This document shows positions 1 through 8,112 of a stretch of 64,000 bases of DNA, one piece after another; the first letter of the stretch is position 1; every line of letters starts with the position of its first letter. The DNA comes from Gemmatimonadaceae bacterium. Its GTDB lineage: Bacteria; Gemmatimonadota; Gemmatimonadetes; Gemmatimonadales; Gemmatimonadaceae. Made by a program: the position numbers and the translations under genes. The notes below the pieces were generated by a model. The model saw only the letters and a program-made list of their open reading frames with translations, did no database searches and had not been told where the DNA came from. The stretch spans positions 1,461,586-1,525,585 of the forward strand of contig JAHBVS010000001.1 of assembly GCA_019637445.1 (NCBI GenBank), written 5' to 3'.

Positions 1-1
1 C

Positions 2-643
2 CGCGTGGGCCAGGCCGCGCAGCTGCGGGCGGGAGACGTGGTCGTGGACTACGCCTGCGGCTACGGCGACTCCCTGCGGCTCTGGGTGGAGCGCTTTGGG
101 GTGGCGCGCGTGATTGGCGTGGAACCGGACGCGGCGCTGGCCCGCGTGGTGCGCGCACGGATCGTCGACTGGGGACTCGCTGACCGCATCAGCATCGAGT
201 GCGAACGCGCCGAGCGCATCTCGCCCGATTCGCTTGCGGCAGACGTGTCCGCCGTCGTGTGCGTTGATGGTGCCTATCACTTCGAGTCCCGCCGCAAATG
301 GCTGCTGCGGTCACTGCAGGCACTCCCGAGCGGCGGGCGCCTCGGCATTGCCGATCTTGTCTTCGCCGCCCGGGCTGCGGGATCGTGGCGCATCGCAGGC
401 CTTGCTCGCCTGGTCAACGTGCCAGCGGCGAATCTCGAAACGACGGATGAACTGGAGACCACCATCGCCGGCGCTGGCGCGCGCGTGCGATGGAGCGAGG
501 GCGCGGGCGAGGCAGTGCTGGACGGATTCTGCCGCAATGTGTCGGCTCGCGGACTGCCGATTGAGCTGACGCGACGCATGATCCGCTTCGCGCGCCGCGG
601 GCGCCTGGTGGACTACCGCATCATCGGCTGCGTGCGCGAGTAG
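2..643 (+). CDS. class I SAM-dependent methyltransferase, 5' partial
   Basis: The reading frame is open to the left edge of the window, so the N-terminus is missing; a GTG at 5 is only the first possible start inside the window. The glycine-rich SAM-binding motif I is seen near the N-terminal end (VVDYACGYGDS), followed by an acidic strand end (VIGVEPD) and a VVCVDGAYHF segment typical of motif II/post-II of Rossmann-fold methyltransferases. The middle has LPSGGRLGIADLVF, which matches the small-molecule methyltransferase pattern. The acceptor cannot be read from sequence. It could be a quinone, sterol-like or other small-molecule methyltransferase. Confidence 0.75.
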   Translation, partial: RVGQAAQLRAGDVVVDYACGYGDSLRLWVERFGVARVIGVEPDAALARVVRARIVDWGLADRISIECERAERISPDSLAADVSAVVCVDGAYHFESRRKWLLRSLQALPSGGRLGIADLVFAARAAGSWRIAGLARLVNVPAANLETTDELETTIAGAGARVRWSEGAGEAVLDGFCRNVSARGLPIELTRRMIRFARRGRLVDYRIIGCVRE

Positions 644-668
644 CGGCGCCCAGAGACTACTCTTCCGT

Positions 669-1400
669 ATGCGACGGCTTTCCCTCTTGCTCTTGGCCGC
701 GTCCGCGGCATCCCTGCGCGCCCAGTCGGATTGGACCACGGTTCAGCAATCGGCCGTCTGGGTCAACGCGTTCCTCGACCACGCCGTGTCGGATCGCACC
801 GCACTGTGGTTCGACGGCCATTGGCGCCGCGACGGCATGGCCACGAATCCGCAGCAAGTGCTGCTGCGCCCGGGCGTGCAGTTCACCCTGCGCCCACGCC
901 TGCGACTGGGCGCCGGCTACGCCTACATCGCCACGGCGCCGTACGGAGCGGCGCCGAGCGCAGCGCCGCTGCGTGAACACCGCATCTGGCAACAGGCGAC
1001 GATCGCCCAGCGGCTGGGGAATCTCGACATCTCCCATCGCGTACGCTGGGAGCAGCGCTGGCTCGCCAGCGTCCAGCCCGGCGGCGACCTCACGCCGTCC
1101 AGCTACGCGCAACGCGCCCGGTACTTCGTGCGCGCGCAGCGTCCGCTCGGCGCCTGGCGCCTCGCTGCTGGACCCGTCCGCGGCTTTGTGTGGGATGAGA
1201 TCTTCGTGCCCATCGCACACGCGGACGGCCGTGCCAAGCGATTGCAGAACCGTGTGGGTGCAGGCTTGGCGTTCCCCGTCTCACCGCGGCAGCGCCTGGA
1301 AGTCGGATATATGCACCAGTGGAATCGCATCACACCGCGCGAGACGCACGAAATCAACCACACCCTCGTGCTCTCCTGGGCGTGGACGGCGCGCCGCTGA
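669..1400 (+). CDS. exported DUF2490-family protein
   Basis: A 243-residue protein with a clear signal peptide (hydrophobic stretch ending ASLRAQ). The rest alternates aromatic and polar residues as in outer-membrane beta-strands and has the HRVRWEQRW segment characteristic of DUF2490, a family of predicted outer-membrane proteins with no known function. The ATG at 669 is the only start that keeps the signal peptide. It ends 2 nt from the convergent MBL-fold gene, with no visible terminator between them. Confidence 0.7.
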   Translation: MRRLSLLLLAASAASLRAQSDWTTVQQSAVWVNAFLDHAVSDRTALWFDGHWRRDGMATNPQQVLLRPGVQFTLRPRLRLGAGYAYIATAPYGAAPSAAPLREHRIWQQATIAQRLGNLDISHRVRWEQRWLASVQPGGDLTPSSYAQRARYFVRAQRPLGAWRLAAGPVRGFVWDEIFVPIAHADGRAKRLQNRVGAGLAFPVSPRQRLEVGYMHQWNRITPRETHEINHTLVLSWAWTARR

Positions 1401-1402
1401 CG

Positions 1403-2338
1403 TCAGTAGATCACGAGGTCGCGCGCCGACTGTAGCGGTCCTCGGTATCCGGCGGCGCGAAGCTCCGCCACGAGGCCGTCGTCATCGGTTCCCCAAAAGA
1501 GCTGATGGTAGACCAACAGCTGCCGCGCCTGCGCGCGCGTCGCAATCGTCGCCAGCTCCGTGGTGGAGGTGTGCGCCGTGAGGTGATAGCGCTGCCAGGC
1601 AGGAGGACGCGTCTGAAATCGCAGCGCCGAGTAGACCTCGTGGGCCAGGAGGTCGCATCCGTTGCAGGCCTCGATGACGGCGTCGCTGGCGCGCGTGTCA
1701 CCGGAAATCACGATGCTGCGGTCGGGCGAGTCGAAGCGGTAGCCGAAGGCGACGGCCCAGTCGCCGTGCGGCACGGCAAAGGCGCGGACACGCACGTTGC
1801 CATCGTCGAACACGAGGCCGGGTTCGATCTCGGTGACCTCGACCTGCCATCCGGTCTCGTTCGCTGGCTCGAGTCCGTCGAGACGGTTGCGGATGTCCTC
1901 GCGGTAGGCGGCGAGGAGGTGTTCGACCATCGCCTTCGTGCCCGGCGGCCCAAAGATCCGCAGCGGTACCGTGCGCTCCAGCGTCCACGCGCTCAGCAGC
2001 ACATCGGGGAGGCCCACCGTGTGGTCCGAGTGCAAGTGCGTCAAGAATAGCACGCGGAGGTTGGGCGGACTCAGCGCGTCGATGTTGTGCTCGCGCACCG
2101 CCGACGCCGCGCGCCGCACGATGCCGGGGCCGGCATCGACCAAGTACGAACGCTCGCCGCGTACCACCGCCAGTGCCGGTCCGCTGCGATCGGGATCCGC
2201 ATTCGGGGTCCCGGTCCCGAGGACGACGAGCTGCAGCGGCTGCGCCGATGCCTTGGTCCCGAGAAGCAGCGTCGCGGTGGCGATGGCAATCACGAACGCG
2301 CGGCCGACGCATCGGCCCAGATGAATCAGGAGGCGCAT
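1403..2338 (-). CDS. exported MBL-fold metallo-hydrolase (RNase Z / arylsulfatase-like)
   Basis: 311 residues. The metal-binding motif THLHSDH, the later SGDT segment (Asp ligand) and a C-terminal AHTS histidine fit the RNase Z-like branch of the metallo-beta-lactamase fold. A signal peptide (ending TKASAQ) argues for a periplasmic hydrolase rather than tRNA processing. An ATG 17 codons further upstream exists, but 2338 gives the signal peptide at the N-terminus and lies one base after the stop of the upstream S9 peptidase, so the two are probably translationally coupled. The substrate is unknown; exported members of this branch hydrolyse esters, including sulfate or phosphate esters. Confidence 0.8.
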   Translation of the reverse strand: MRLLIHLGRCVGRAFVIAIATATLLLGTKASAQPLQLVVLGTGTPNADPDRSGPALAVVRGERSYLVDAGPGIVRRAASAVREHNIDALSPPNLRVLFLTHLHSDHTVGLPDVLLSAWTLERTVPLRIFGPPGTKAMVEHLLAAYREDIRNRLDGLEPANETGWQVEVTEIEPGLVFDDGNVRVRAFAVPHGDWAVAFGYRFDSPDRSIVISGDTRASDAVIEACNGCDLLAHEVYSALRFQTRPPAWQRYHLTAHTSTTELATIATRAQARQLLVYHQLFWGTDDDGLVAELRAAGYRGPLQSARDLVIY

Positions 2339-2339
2339 A

Positions 2340-4463
2340 TCACCGGTTCGGTTGAAGCATTCGCTCCAAGTACTCCGCAATTGCGGCATTGACTCGCCGC
2401 TGGTTCTCCCAGCGCATCCAATGGTGCGTGTCGTCTGGAATCAAGATCTCCTCGAACGGGACACCCTGCCGGCGGAGGCGCTGCACGAGGTCTACGGTCT
2501 GGCTCACCCGGACGTTTCGGTCGTCGTCGCCGTGGATGAGCAGCACCGGCGAGCGCCAGCTACCTACGGCAGAGACCGGCGACGAGTCCCAGGCGAGACG
2601 GGCCAGCGAGTCCATCTGTGCTTCGGAGCGCTCAAAGCGCCACGAGGTCCCGCCGAACCGGCTGCCGCCGTCCACCGTGAGGTCGTGTACGCCGTGGATG
2701 TCCACGCCGGTGGCAAAGAGTTGCGAGTCGCGACCGAGGGCGAGCGCCGTGAGGAATCCGCCGTAGGATCCGCCATAGATGGCGATGCGCGCGGGATCGA
2801 CCGTCGGCAGGCCCCGCAAATACTGGCCCGCTGCCTTCACATCGAGATACTCACTGGCCCCCATCGCGCCGGCATTCGGCGGACGATGGAAGTCGAAGCC
2901 GTAGCCGATGCCCAGCCGATAGTTGATGGCCAGCACCACGAACCCGCGGCTCGCGAGGTACTGGTTCATCAGGTAGGCGTTCCAGTAGTAGTCGCCGTAG
3001 TGCCAACCCAGGAGCATCTGGCGCGGCGGACCGCCGTGCACGTAGACCACTGCCGCCCGTCGCGCGGGGCCGCCGGCCGGTGGTTCGAAGATCTGCGCAT
3101 GCACGCGCACTCCGTCCGACGCCGTGTAGATGACCTGTCGTGGCGTCACCAGTCTCGCAGCCGGGAAGTCCGCCGGCACCTGGTTGTCTCCCACCCAGCG
3201 ACGTGCTTGCCCGTCGAGCACGAATGGCACCGGTGCACGCTGCGGCGTCGCGCCGATGGCCGCGATCTTGCCGCTAGCCAACACCACTGGCGTCCATTCG
3301 AGTCCATCGCCCTGCGTGAGGACCTCGATGCCCGCTCGATCCACGGCAGCGCGTACGACGTGTCGACGGTCGATGTCCTCACGTGCGTGCCCGGTATTGC
3401 CCGAATAGAGTACGTGGCGCCCGTCCGGCGACATCGAGACGTGCTCGGCCATGTGCTCGCCCGGTGTCAGCAGGATGGGCGCGCTGCTCCCATCGAGGGG
3501 CATCGAGTACAGGTGTGGCCAGCCATCCTGGTAGCTGAGGAACACGATGCGATTCCCCGCCGCGATGTGCAGGTTCACGCCGCCCTGCGTGCTGGGCACG
3601 CTTCCCCGCGGCGTGGTGTCGCTCGTCCAGCGCTGCCGCGCCAGGCCCGTACTCGCATCGGCGACCCAGATGCTCCACGGATTCGCGTCCGGCCGGCGCG
3701 GATCGCTGGGTGGCCCACCAGCGCCGTGCCGTCGCGCGAACACCAGTTGTCGACCATCGCGCGTCCAGCGCGGGGACCAATCCCGATTTGTGCTGGGCGA
3801 CACCCAGCGAATCGGCGTGTCCGCATTCATATAGATGCCTATGAAGGCGTGTGTCCCGCGGTTGGAGACGAAGGCGATGCGCGCGCCGTCGGGTGAGAAC
3901 TGGGCATCCGCGTTGCTGCCGCGCAATTCGAACAGGCGCGTGGCGGGAGTCGACCCGTCGATTGGTGCGCGCCACAGCTGGCGGTTCCGCTGGAACACCA
4001 CGACATCCGAGCGTGGAGAGATCACTGGGTTCTCGCCTTCGCCAAGCGACACCGGCGTACCGCCGTCGAACGGAACGGTCCAGACCTCCGTGCGCGAAGA
4101 CGTCGGCATGCCGATGGGATTCACGGGCAGCGCGTCGTCCCAATTGGAGCCGAAGTCGCCGCCGCGCACGTAGACGACGTGGCGTCCGTCAGGGGAGATG
4201 CGCAGGCTGGAAATGGCCTGGCCGTCGTCCGCGATGTACCCGGTCAGGCGTCGCGCTTCAAACGCCGGCCCATCGGCGACCCACACATTGCGTTGTCCAC
4301 GGGCATTGAGCGTCCACGCGATGCGCTCGCCCGCCGCCGTGAGCTCCGTGGGATACGGCGCGCCCATCACCTGCTCGAGCGAGAAGCCGCGACTCGCCTG
4401 CGCCAAGGCGGGCGAGGAAATCGCGATGGGCAGCAGACCGAGCAACAGACGCGTCACACGCAT
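2340..4463 (-). CDS. exported S9-family serine peptidase (prolyl oligopeptidase type)
   Basis: 707 residues with a signal peptide ending SSPALAQ. The N-terminal two thirds carry TolB/PD40-type beta-propeller repeats (SPDGRHVVYV, SPDGARIAFV, SPDGRHVLYS). The C-terminal alpha/beta hydrolase has the nucleophile elbow GGSYGGF (Ser about 565), the acid in HGDDDRNV (about 645) and the histidine in DDTHHW (about 677), so the triad is complete. It should cleave short peptides in the periplasm, like dipeptidyl aminopeptidases and acylaminoacyl peptidases. The Shine-Dalgarno GAGG lies in one arm of a 15-bp stem described separately. Confidence 0.9.
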   Translation of the reverse strand: MRVTRLLLGLLPIAISSPALAQASRGFSLEQVMGAPYPTELTAAGERIAWTLNARGQRNVWVADGPAFEARRLTGYIADDGQAISSLRISPDGRHVVYVRGGDFGSNWDDALPVNPIGMPTSSRTEVWTVPFDGGTPVSLGEGENPVISPRSDVVVFQRNRQLWRAPIDGSTPATRLFELRGSNADAQFSPDGARIAFVSNRGTHAFIGIYMNADTPIRWVSPSTNRDWSPRWTRDGRQLVFARRHGAGGPPSDPRRPDANPWSIWVADASTGLARQRWTSDTTPRGSVPSTQGGVNLHIAAGNRIVFLSYQDGWPHLYSMPLDGSSAPILLTPGEHMAEHVSMSPDGRHVLYSGNTGHAREDIDRRHVVRAAVDRAGIEVLTQGDGLEWTPVVLASGKIAAIGATPQRAPVPFVLDGQARRWVGDNQVPADFPAARLVTPRQVIYTASDGVRVHAQIFEPPAGGPARRAAVVYVHGGPPRQMLLGWHYGDYYWNAYLMNQYLASRGFVVLAINYRLGIGYGFDFHRPPNAGAMGASEYLDVKAAGQYLRGLPTVDPARIAIYGGSYGGFLTALALGRDSQLFATGVDIHGVHDLTVDGGSRFGGTSWRFERSEAQMDSLARLAWDSSPVSAVGSWRSPVLLIHGDDDRNVRVSQTVDLVQRLRRQGVPFEEILIPDDTHHWMRWENQRRVNAAIAEYLERMLQPNR

Positions 4464-4464
4464 T

Positions 4465-4523
4465 GGGGCCTCGCACGACGGATGGGGGCGAACGAACGCC
4501 TCAATCGTATCGTACGAGGCCCC
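4465..4523 (-). promoter_or_regulatory. 5'-leader stem-loop covering the S9 peptidase Shine-Dalgarno
   Basis: The arms at 4509-4523 and 4465-4479 can pair over 15 positions in the minus-strand transcript: 13 Watson-Crick pairs and two U-G wobbles, with a 29-nt loop. The 3' arm contains GAGG, the likely ribosome-binding site, and ends 1 nt before the ATG. The pairing is visible in the sequence. A role in translational control, or as a DNA operator, is inference. Confidence 0.45.
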
Positions 4524-4600
4524 GCGCCGCGACCGACGCGGCTCGCGACGACGTCGAATCGCGCCGTCTGCCAGTCTCCTGACCCTATCGCACCCTGATC

Positions 4601-5833
4601 CTACTTCGAACCAAGCTCGCTCTTGGCGCCCGTGCCGTGCGCGACCAGCACCACGCTGAACGAGGCGTCGTCGCCGTCACCGGCCACCTGGTACTTGATC
4701 CATCCGCCCGGCACTGCATCCGTGAGCCACCAGCTCTGTCGCGCCCCTGCGCCGCCGAAACGCACGTGCTTGGCGCTGAAGCTGCCGGCGGGCGTACGAA
4801 CCTGCTCGGTGCCGACGGTGGCGCCCTCGACGCTTTCCTTGGTGGGCCGGGACCCGAACATGCCCAGCGACCGCAACGTCGTCATCTGCTCGGGCACCAT
4901 CATCTCGTTGGCCTCGGTCTCGCCGGGCATCCGTCCGCGCATCCGCACCAGCTGCTGCACGCCGTCACCCGCCGGCTTGAACAGCGCTTCCAGCACAATG
5001 GTGTCGGCGCGCGCCCGGCTACCGTCGCGGTAGGAGCTGACGCTCTTCATCCGCCACCATTCGCCACCGTCTTCTGTGCGTGAGAGGAATGCGCGTTCCA
5101 TCATCCCCTTGTCATCGTCACCATTGCCGCCGACAATCTCCCAGCGCGTCCACTGGCCCGGCTCGTAGGGCGCATCGAAGACGCTGGCCCCGGTGCCATA
5201 CATCAGGCTGAAGAGCTGGCCGATGTACATCCACGAGTAGTCGGCCGTCCACTGACCCGGCATCGGGCGCGCGCCGGCAGCACCGGCGCCGCCCACGGCG
5301 GCGATTGCATCCGCCACCGCGCGCATATCCGCGGAGGCACCGAAGAGACTCGAGAAGCGCTCACGCCGCGCGTCCACCGCGGCGAGCTCCGTGTCGCTGA
5401 GGCCAGCGCGGTCGCCAAAGGCGAAGATGCGCTCCAGCCGCGTCTTGAGTCGGCCGAACTGCTGGGAATTGAACCCGCTGCCGCTGGCGGCGTCCGCAGT
5501 GGCCTTGTCCAGCACCTCCTGCTTCTCCTTGGCAATGTCGGCCTCGGAGTTCGCCCCGCAGCGTGCGCGAATTCCCGCGCGGGCCGCGAGGCCACCCAGT
5601 CGGCTGCGCGTCGCGGAGCCGGCGGCCTCGAAGGCCGTCTTGCACTCCCGGAACTTGCGGATCTTCTCCTCGATCTCCGCAATGCGCGGTTCCGCGGCCT
5701 TGAGGTTCTCCTTCTCCGCGTCATACGCCGTGACGAAGCGGTCAAGGAGGTCGGTCGTGATGGCGTCCTGCGCAGGCAGGGGGCTCGCGGCGATGAGCGC
5801 GACGAGCAGGGTGCGAACGATGCGTGTTGGCAT
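4601..5833 (-). CDS. exported protein of unknown function with N-terminal coiled coil
   Basis: I do not recognise the family. 410 residues from the ATG at 5833, which places a signal peptide (LLVALIAASPLPAQ) at the N-terminus; the open frame runs further upstream without one. Residues about 35-100 are charged and heptad-like (repeated KENLKAAEPRIAEIEEKI-type sequence). The C-terminal 200 residues look globular and beta-rich, with many Met and Trp residues. It lies 49 nt downstream of the predicted barrel gene and 137 nt before the S9 peptidase, all on the minus strand. It is probably periplasmic or surface-attached. Confidence 0.6.
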   Translation of the reverse strand: MPTRIVRTLLVALIAASPLPAQDAITTDLLDRFVTAYDAEKENLKAAEPRIAEIEEKIRKFRECKTAFEAAGSATRSRLGGLAARAGIRARCGANSEADIAKEKQEVLDKATADAASGSGFNSQQFGRLKTRLERIFAFGDRAGLSDTELAAVDARRERFSSLFGASADMRAVADAIAAVGGAGAAGARPMPGQWTADYSWMYIGQLFSLMYGTGASVFDAPYEPGQWTRWEIVGGNGDDDKGMMERAFLSRTEDGGEWWRMKSVSSYRDGSRARADTIVLEALFKPAGDGVQQLVRMRGRMPGETEANEMMVPEQMTTLRSLGMFGSRPTKESVEGATVGTEQVRTPAGSFSAKHVRFGGAGARQSWWLTDAVPGGWIKYQVAGDGDDASFSVVLVAHGTGAKSELGSK

Positions 5834-5882
5834 ACGGCGCGACCTACGGTGGGGGGTGGTGCCAAGTTTCTGTCGGCACCCT

Positions 5883-6806
5883 TTATGGTAGCGCGCCTCG
5901 GTAGCGTTCGGCGAGTCGCCAGCTGAGCCCCACGCTCCAATCGGCGCTGGCCTCCGAAAGCCCGGCGCCAACCGTCACGAACACCGATTGCCCGCTCTCC
6001 AGGCGCCGGCCAAGCGCCACACCAACGGACGCCGGTGCGGCCAGATCGGGATGCACCGAAGTCGATGCGTAGGCCGCCAGCATGGCCGTCCACCTTCCTG
6101 AGGCGCCCAGCGTCCGGCCGACCGAGATGCTCGCGCTCGTGACGTCTCGCAGCGGGAGCTCTGGAAGGTCTCCCAGCACCCAATGGCTTAGCCCGACGCC
6201 GAGCAGTCCCTGGCCGATGTACGCCGTGGCGTCCACGCTTGCGCCGGCGTCGAGCTTGCCCGTGCCGATGCCGTCGGTGGGATCGGCAAGTGGAAGCTTC
6301 GCCGAGACCGACGCGTGGAGGCCGTAGCGATAGTCGTCGACCAGCACGGCCCGCGCCGAAACGATCGGATCGCCCACAAAGGTGCGATACGGTCCCGGCT
6401 CCTCGGCGAGCCCGGCCGAATCGATGAGTGCCGTGCGGTCGACTAGCACCCCTGCTCCACTGCCACCGCGCCGCAACGGCACGCGCTCGCCGCGCGAGCG
6501 GCCGTCCAGGGCGCCGGATCGCGGGCCACCGGTGGGCACCGGCTGTCCGCCGATGTAGGTGATGGCACCGCTATTCTGGATGAGCAGCGGCCAGTAGCCA
6601 TCCAGGCCGAATCGGCCGGCGCTGAGCGATGCGCCAAGCGTGATGGTGTTCGAGAGGGTTGGCACGTCGAAGATGAAGCGGCCGCTGCTCGTCTGGGCAG
6701 CTGCGGAAACCGCGAACTCCTGCGCGAACGCAGGCGCGGACGCCAGCAGTATCGCCGTCATTCCCCAAGCGGCGAGGCACTGCTGGCATCCGGCCCGCCA
6801 CGTCAT
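5883..6806 (-). CDS. exported protein of unknown function, probable outer-membrane beta-barrel
   Basis: 307 residues. The N-terminus has a signal sequence ending SAPAFAQ. Much of the remainder alternates hydrophobic and small polar residues (for example ASISVGRTLGA, SVFVTVGAGLSEAS, WSVGLSWRL), as in beta-barrel strands. No family is recognised. Its ATG overlaps the stop of the preceding coiled-coil gene as ATGA, which fixes the start and implies translational coupling. The Gly/Pro/Arg-rich stretch around residues 85-115 looks like an extracellular loop. Confidence 0.6.
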   Translation of the reverse strand: MTWRAGCQQCLAAWGMTAILLASAPAFAQEFAVSAAAQTSSGRFIFDVPTLSNTITLGASLSAGRFGLDGYWPLLIQNSGAITYIGGQPVPTGGPRSGALDGRSRGERVPLRRGGSGAGVLVDRTALIDSAGLAEEPGPYRTFVGDPIVSARAVLVDDYRYGLHASVSAKLPLADPTDGIGTGKLDAGASVDATAYIGQGLLGVGLSHWVLGDLPELPLRDVTSASISVGRTLGASGRWTAMLAAYASTSVHPDLAAPASVGVALGRRLESGQSVFVTVGAGLSEASADWSVGLSWRLAERYRGALP

Positions 6807-7333
6807 GCTGGCGGCACCTGCGTCTGGGTCTGCGTGCGGGTTCGCACGCGTTCCATCAGCCCCAAGGCTCCCTCGAGATCATCGGCCATGCGCCGCAGGC
6901 GCGTCTGCAACTGCTCCATGTCGCGTTGCATGTCGCGGTCCTGTGCGAACTCGCGGTGCTGCATCATCTCGCGGGAGCGCTCGGCGAGCTGCCGCATCTG
7001 CTGGGCCTGCTGCTCGAGGCCTTCGCAGGTCCGCAGCATCAGCCGCTCGCGCTCGCTGACCTGCGCACGCGCCTGCAACTGCTGGCGTGCCGCCTCCGCA
7101 AGGCGTTGGGCCCGCTCCTGCAACTGCGTGGTGCGCTGCAGGGTCTCCTGCATGCGGGTCATCAGCCGCGTCTGCTGCGCGGTCTGTGCGGGATCCTGCG
7201 GGCGCGTGGCCGGCGGGACGCGCGGGGCCTGTTGGCCCTGGCCTCGCGTGGCCTGCGGGCTGAGCGGCGCGGCGACCAGCAGCAAGGCGGCCGCGGCAAG
7301 GCCGGTGGTCCGGCAGAACGGGGTGAGTCTCAT
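6803..7333 (-). CDS. exported Gln/Arg-rich coiled-coil protein
   Basis: 176 residues from the ATG at 7333, chosen because AGGAGG sits 5 nt upstream and the signal peptide (AAALLLVAAPLSPQ) then begins the protein. The mature part is low-complexity (QGQQAPRVPPATRPQ), then a long helical region rich in Gln, Arg, Met and Glu with heptad spacing. It resembles small periplasmic helical proteins, but no specific family is clear. It is the first gene of the minus-strand run and is coupled by ATGA to the predicted barrel gene, suggesting the two act together at the envelope. Confidence 0.65.
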   Translation of the reverse strand: MRLTPFCRTTGLAAAALLLVAAPLSPQATRGQGQQAPRVPPATRPQDPAQTAQQTRLMTRMQETLQRTTQLQERAQRLAEAARQQLQARAQVSERERLMLRTCEGLEQQAQQMRQLAERSREMMQHREFAQDRDMQRDMEQLQTRLRRMADDLEGALGLMERVRTRTQTQTQVPPA

Positions 7334-7377
7334 CGTTTCCTCCTGCGCCCGAAGCGCCGTGCGCATGGGCGCGTTGC

Positions 7378-7403
7378 TGTGCATATCTATGTATGTGCAT
7401 ATC
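7378..7403. promoter_or_regulatory. direct repeats TGTGCATATC in a divergent intergenic region
   Basis: Two identical 10-bp copies at 7378-7387 and 7394-7403, 16 bp apart, in an AT-rich patch of a 158-bp gap between divergent genes (starts at 7333 and 7492). The position and AT content suit an operator or overlapping promoters. No binding factor can be named. Confidence 0.35.
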
Positions 7404-7491
7404 GTGTTGTTTCGCCATCGGATATCTTCCCGCTCAACCGTGGTGACAGTCCTTCAGCCTTTCCCTCACACTGCTCTCGGGAGTGGTCGGT

Positions 7492-8070
7492 ATGCGCCGT
7501 CTCAGCACCGTTGTCGCGCTCGCCCTTGTTGGCACCATGCCGCTCAACGCGCAGTCGCACGATCACGCCACTCACGCGGCGGCAGCTCCGGCTACTCCCG
7601 CGGCCGCGCCACGTGAGGGCGGCCAGGCGGCGTTCGCAGCCATCGCGGAGATCGTGCGGATGCTCGATGCGGATCCGAACACGGATTGGTCGCAGGTGAA
7701 CATCGAAGCCCTGCGCCAGCATCTCATCGACATGGACGAGGTCACGATGCGGGCAACGGTTCGCAGCGACGCAATCGACGGCGGCGCCGCGTTCTTGGTG
7801 CTGGGCGCGGGGCGTACGCTGGAGGCGATTCGTCGCATGACCGCGTCGCGCGCCGCCACCGGCACGCCAGACGGCTCCGTGGTGATGACGGCAACACCCG
7901 TGGACGGTGGCGTGCGGTTCACGGCGGTGGCGGGCAACCCGCGTGATGCGCGCGCAGTGGCGCGCATCCGCGGATTGGGCTTCATCGGCGTGGTGGCGCT
8001 CGGCGACCATCACGCCCCGCACCACCTGGGAATCGCCAACGGATCGATGACGGGGACGCACGGACACTAG
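7492..8070 (+). CDS. exported His-rich protein of unknown function
   Basis: 192 residues from the ATG at 7492; a GTG three codons upstream is possible, but the ATG starts directly at the signal peptide (MRRLSTVVALALVG). The mature N-terminus is His/Ala-rich (SHDHATHAAAA) and the C-terminus is again His-rich (GDHHAPHHLG, GTHGH), so metal binding is plausible. The central part contains acidic helices (MLDADPNTDW, HLIDMDEVTMR) and a beta-rich segment. I do not recognise the family. It is followed by the kinase gene 42 nt later. Confidence 0.65.
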   Translation: MRRLSTVVALALVGTMPLNAQSHDHATHAAAAPATPAAAPREGGQAAFAAIAEIVRMLDADPNTDWSQVNIEALRQHLIDMDEVTMRATVRSDAIDGGAAFLVLGAGRTLEAIRRMTASRAATGTPDGSVVMTATPVDGGVRFTAVAGNPRDARAVARIRGLGFIGVVALGDHHAPHHLGIANGSMTGTHGH

Positions 8071-8112
8071 ACGCGCTGGCCCTCCCTGAGTGCGAGGGCC
8101 ATATTCCCGCCC

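Noticed and set aside
1403-2338. tRNA 3'-processing RNase Z
   Set aside because: The protein has a signal peptide, so it should not meet tRNA; it only shares the fold.
2352-3896. 514-codon open frame on the plus strand
   Set aside because: Antisense to the S9 peptidase with complete catalytic triad; no domain in the translation.
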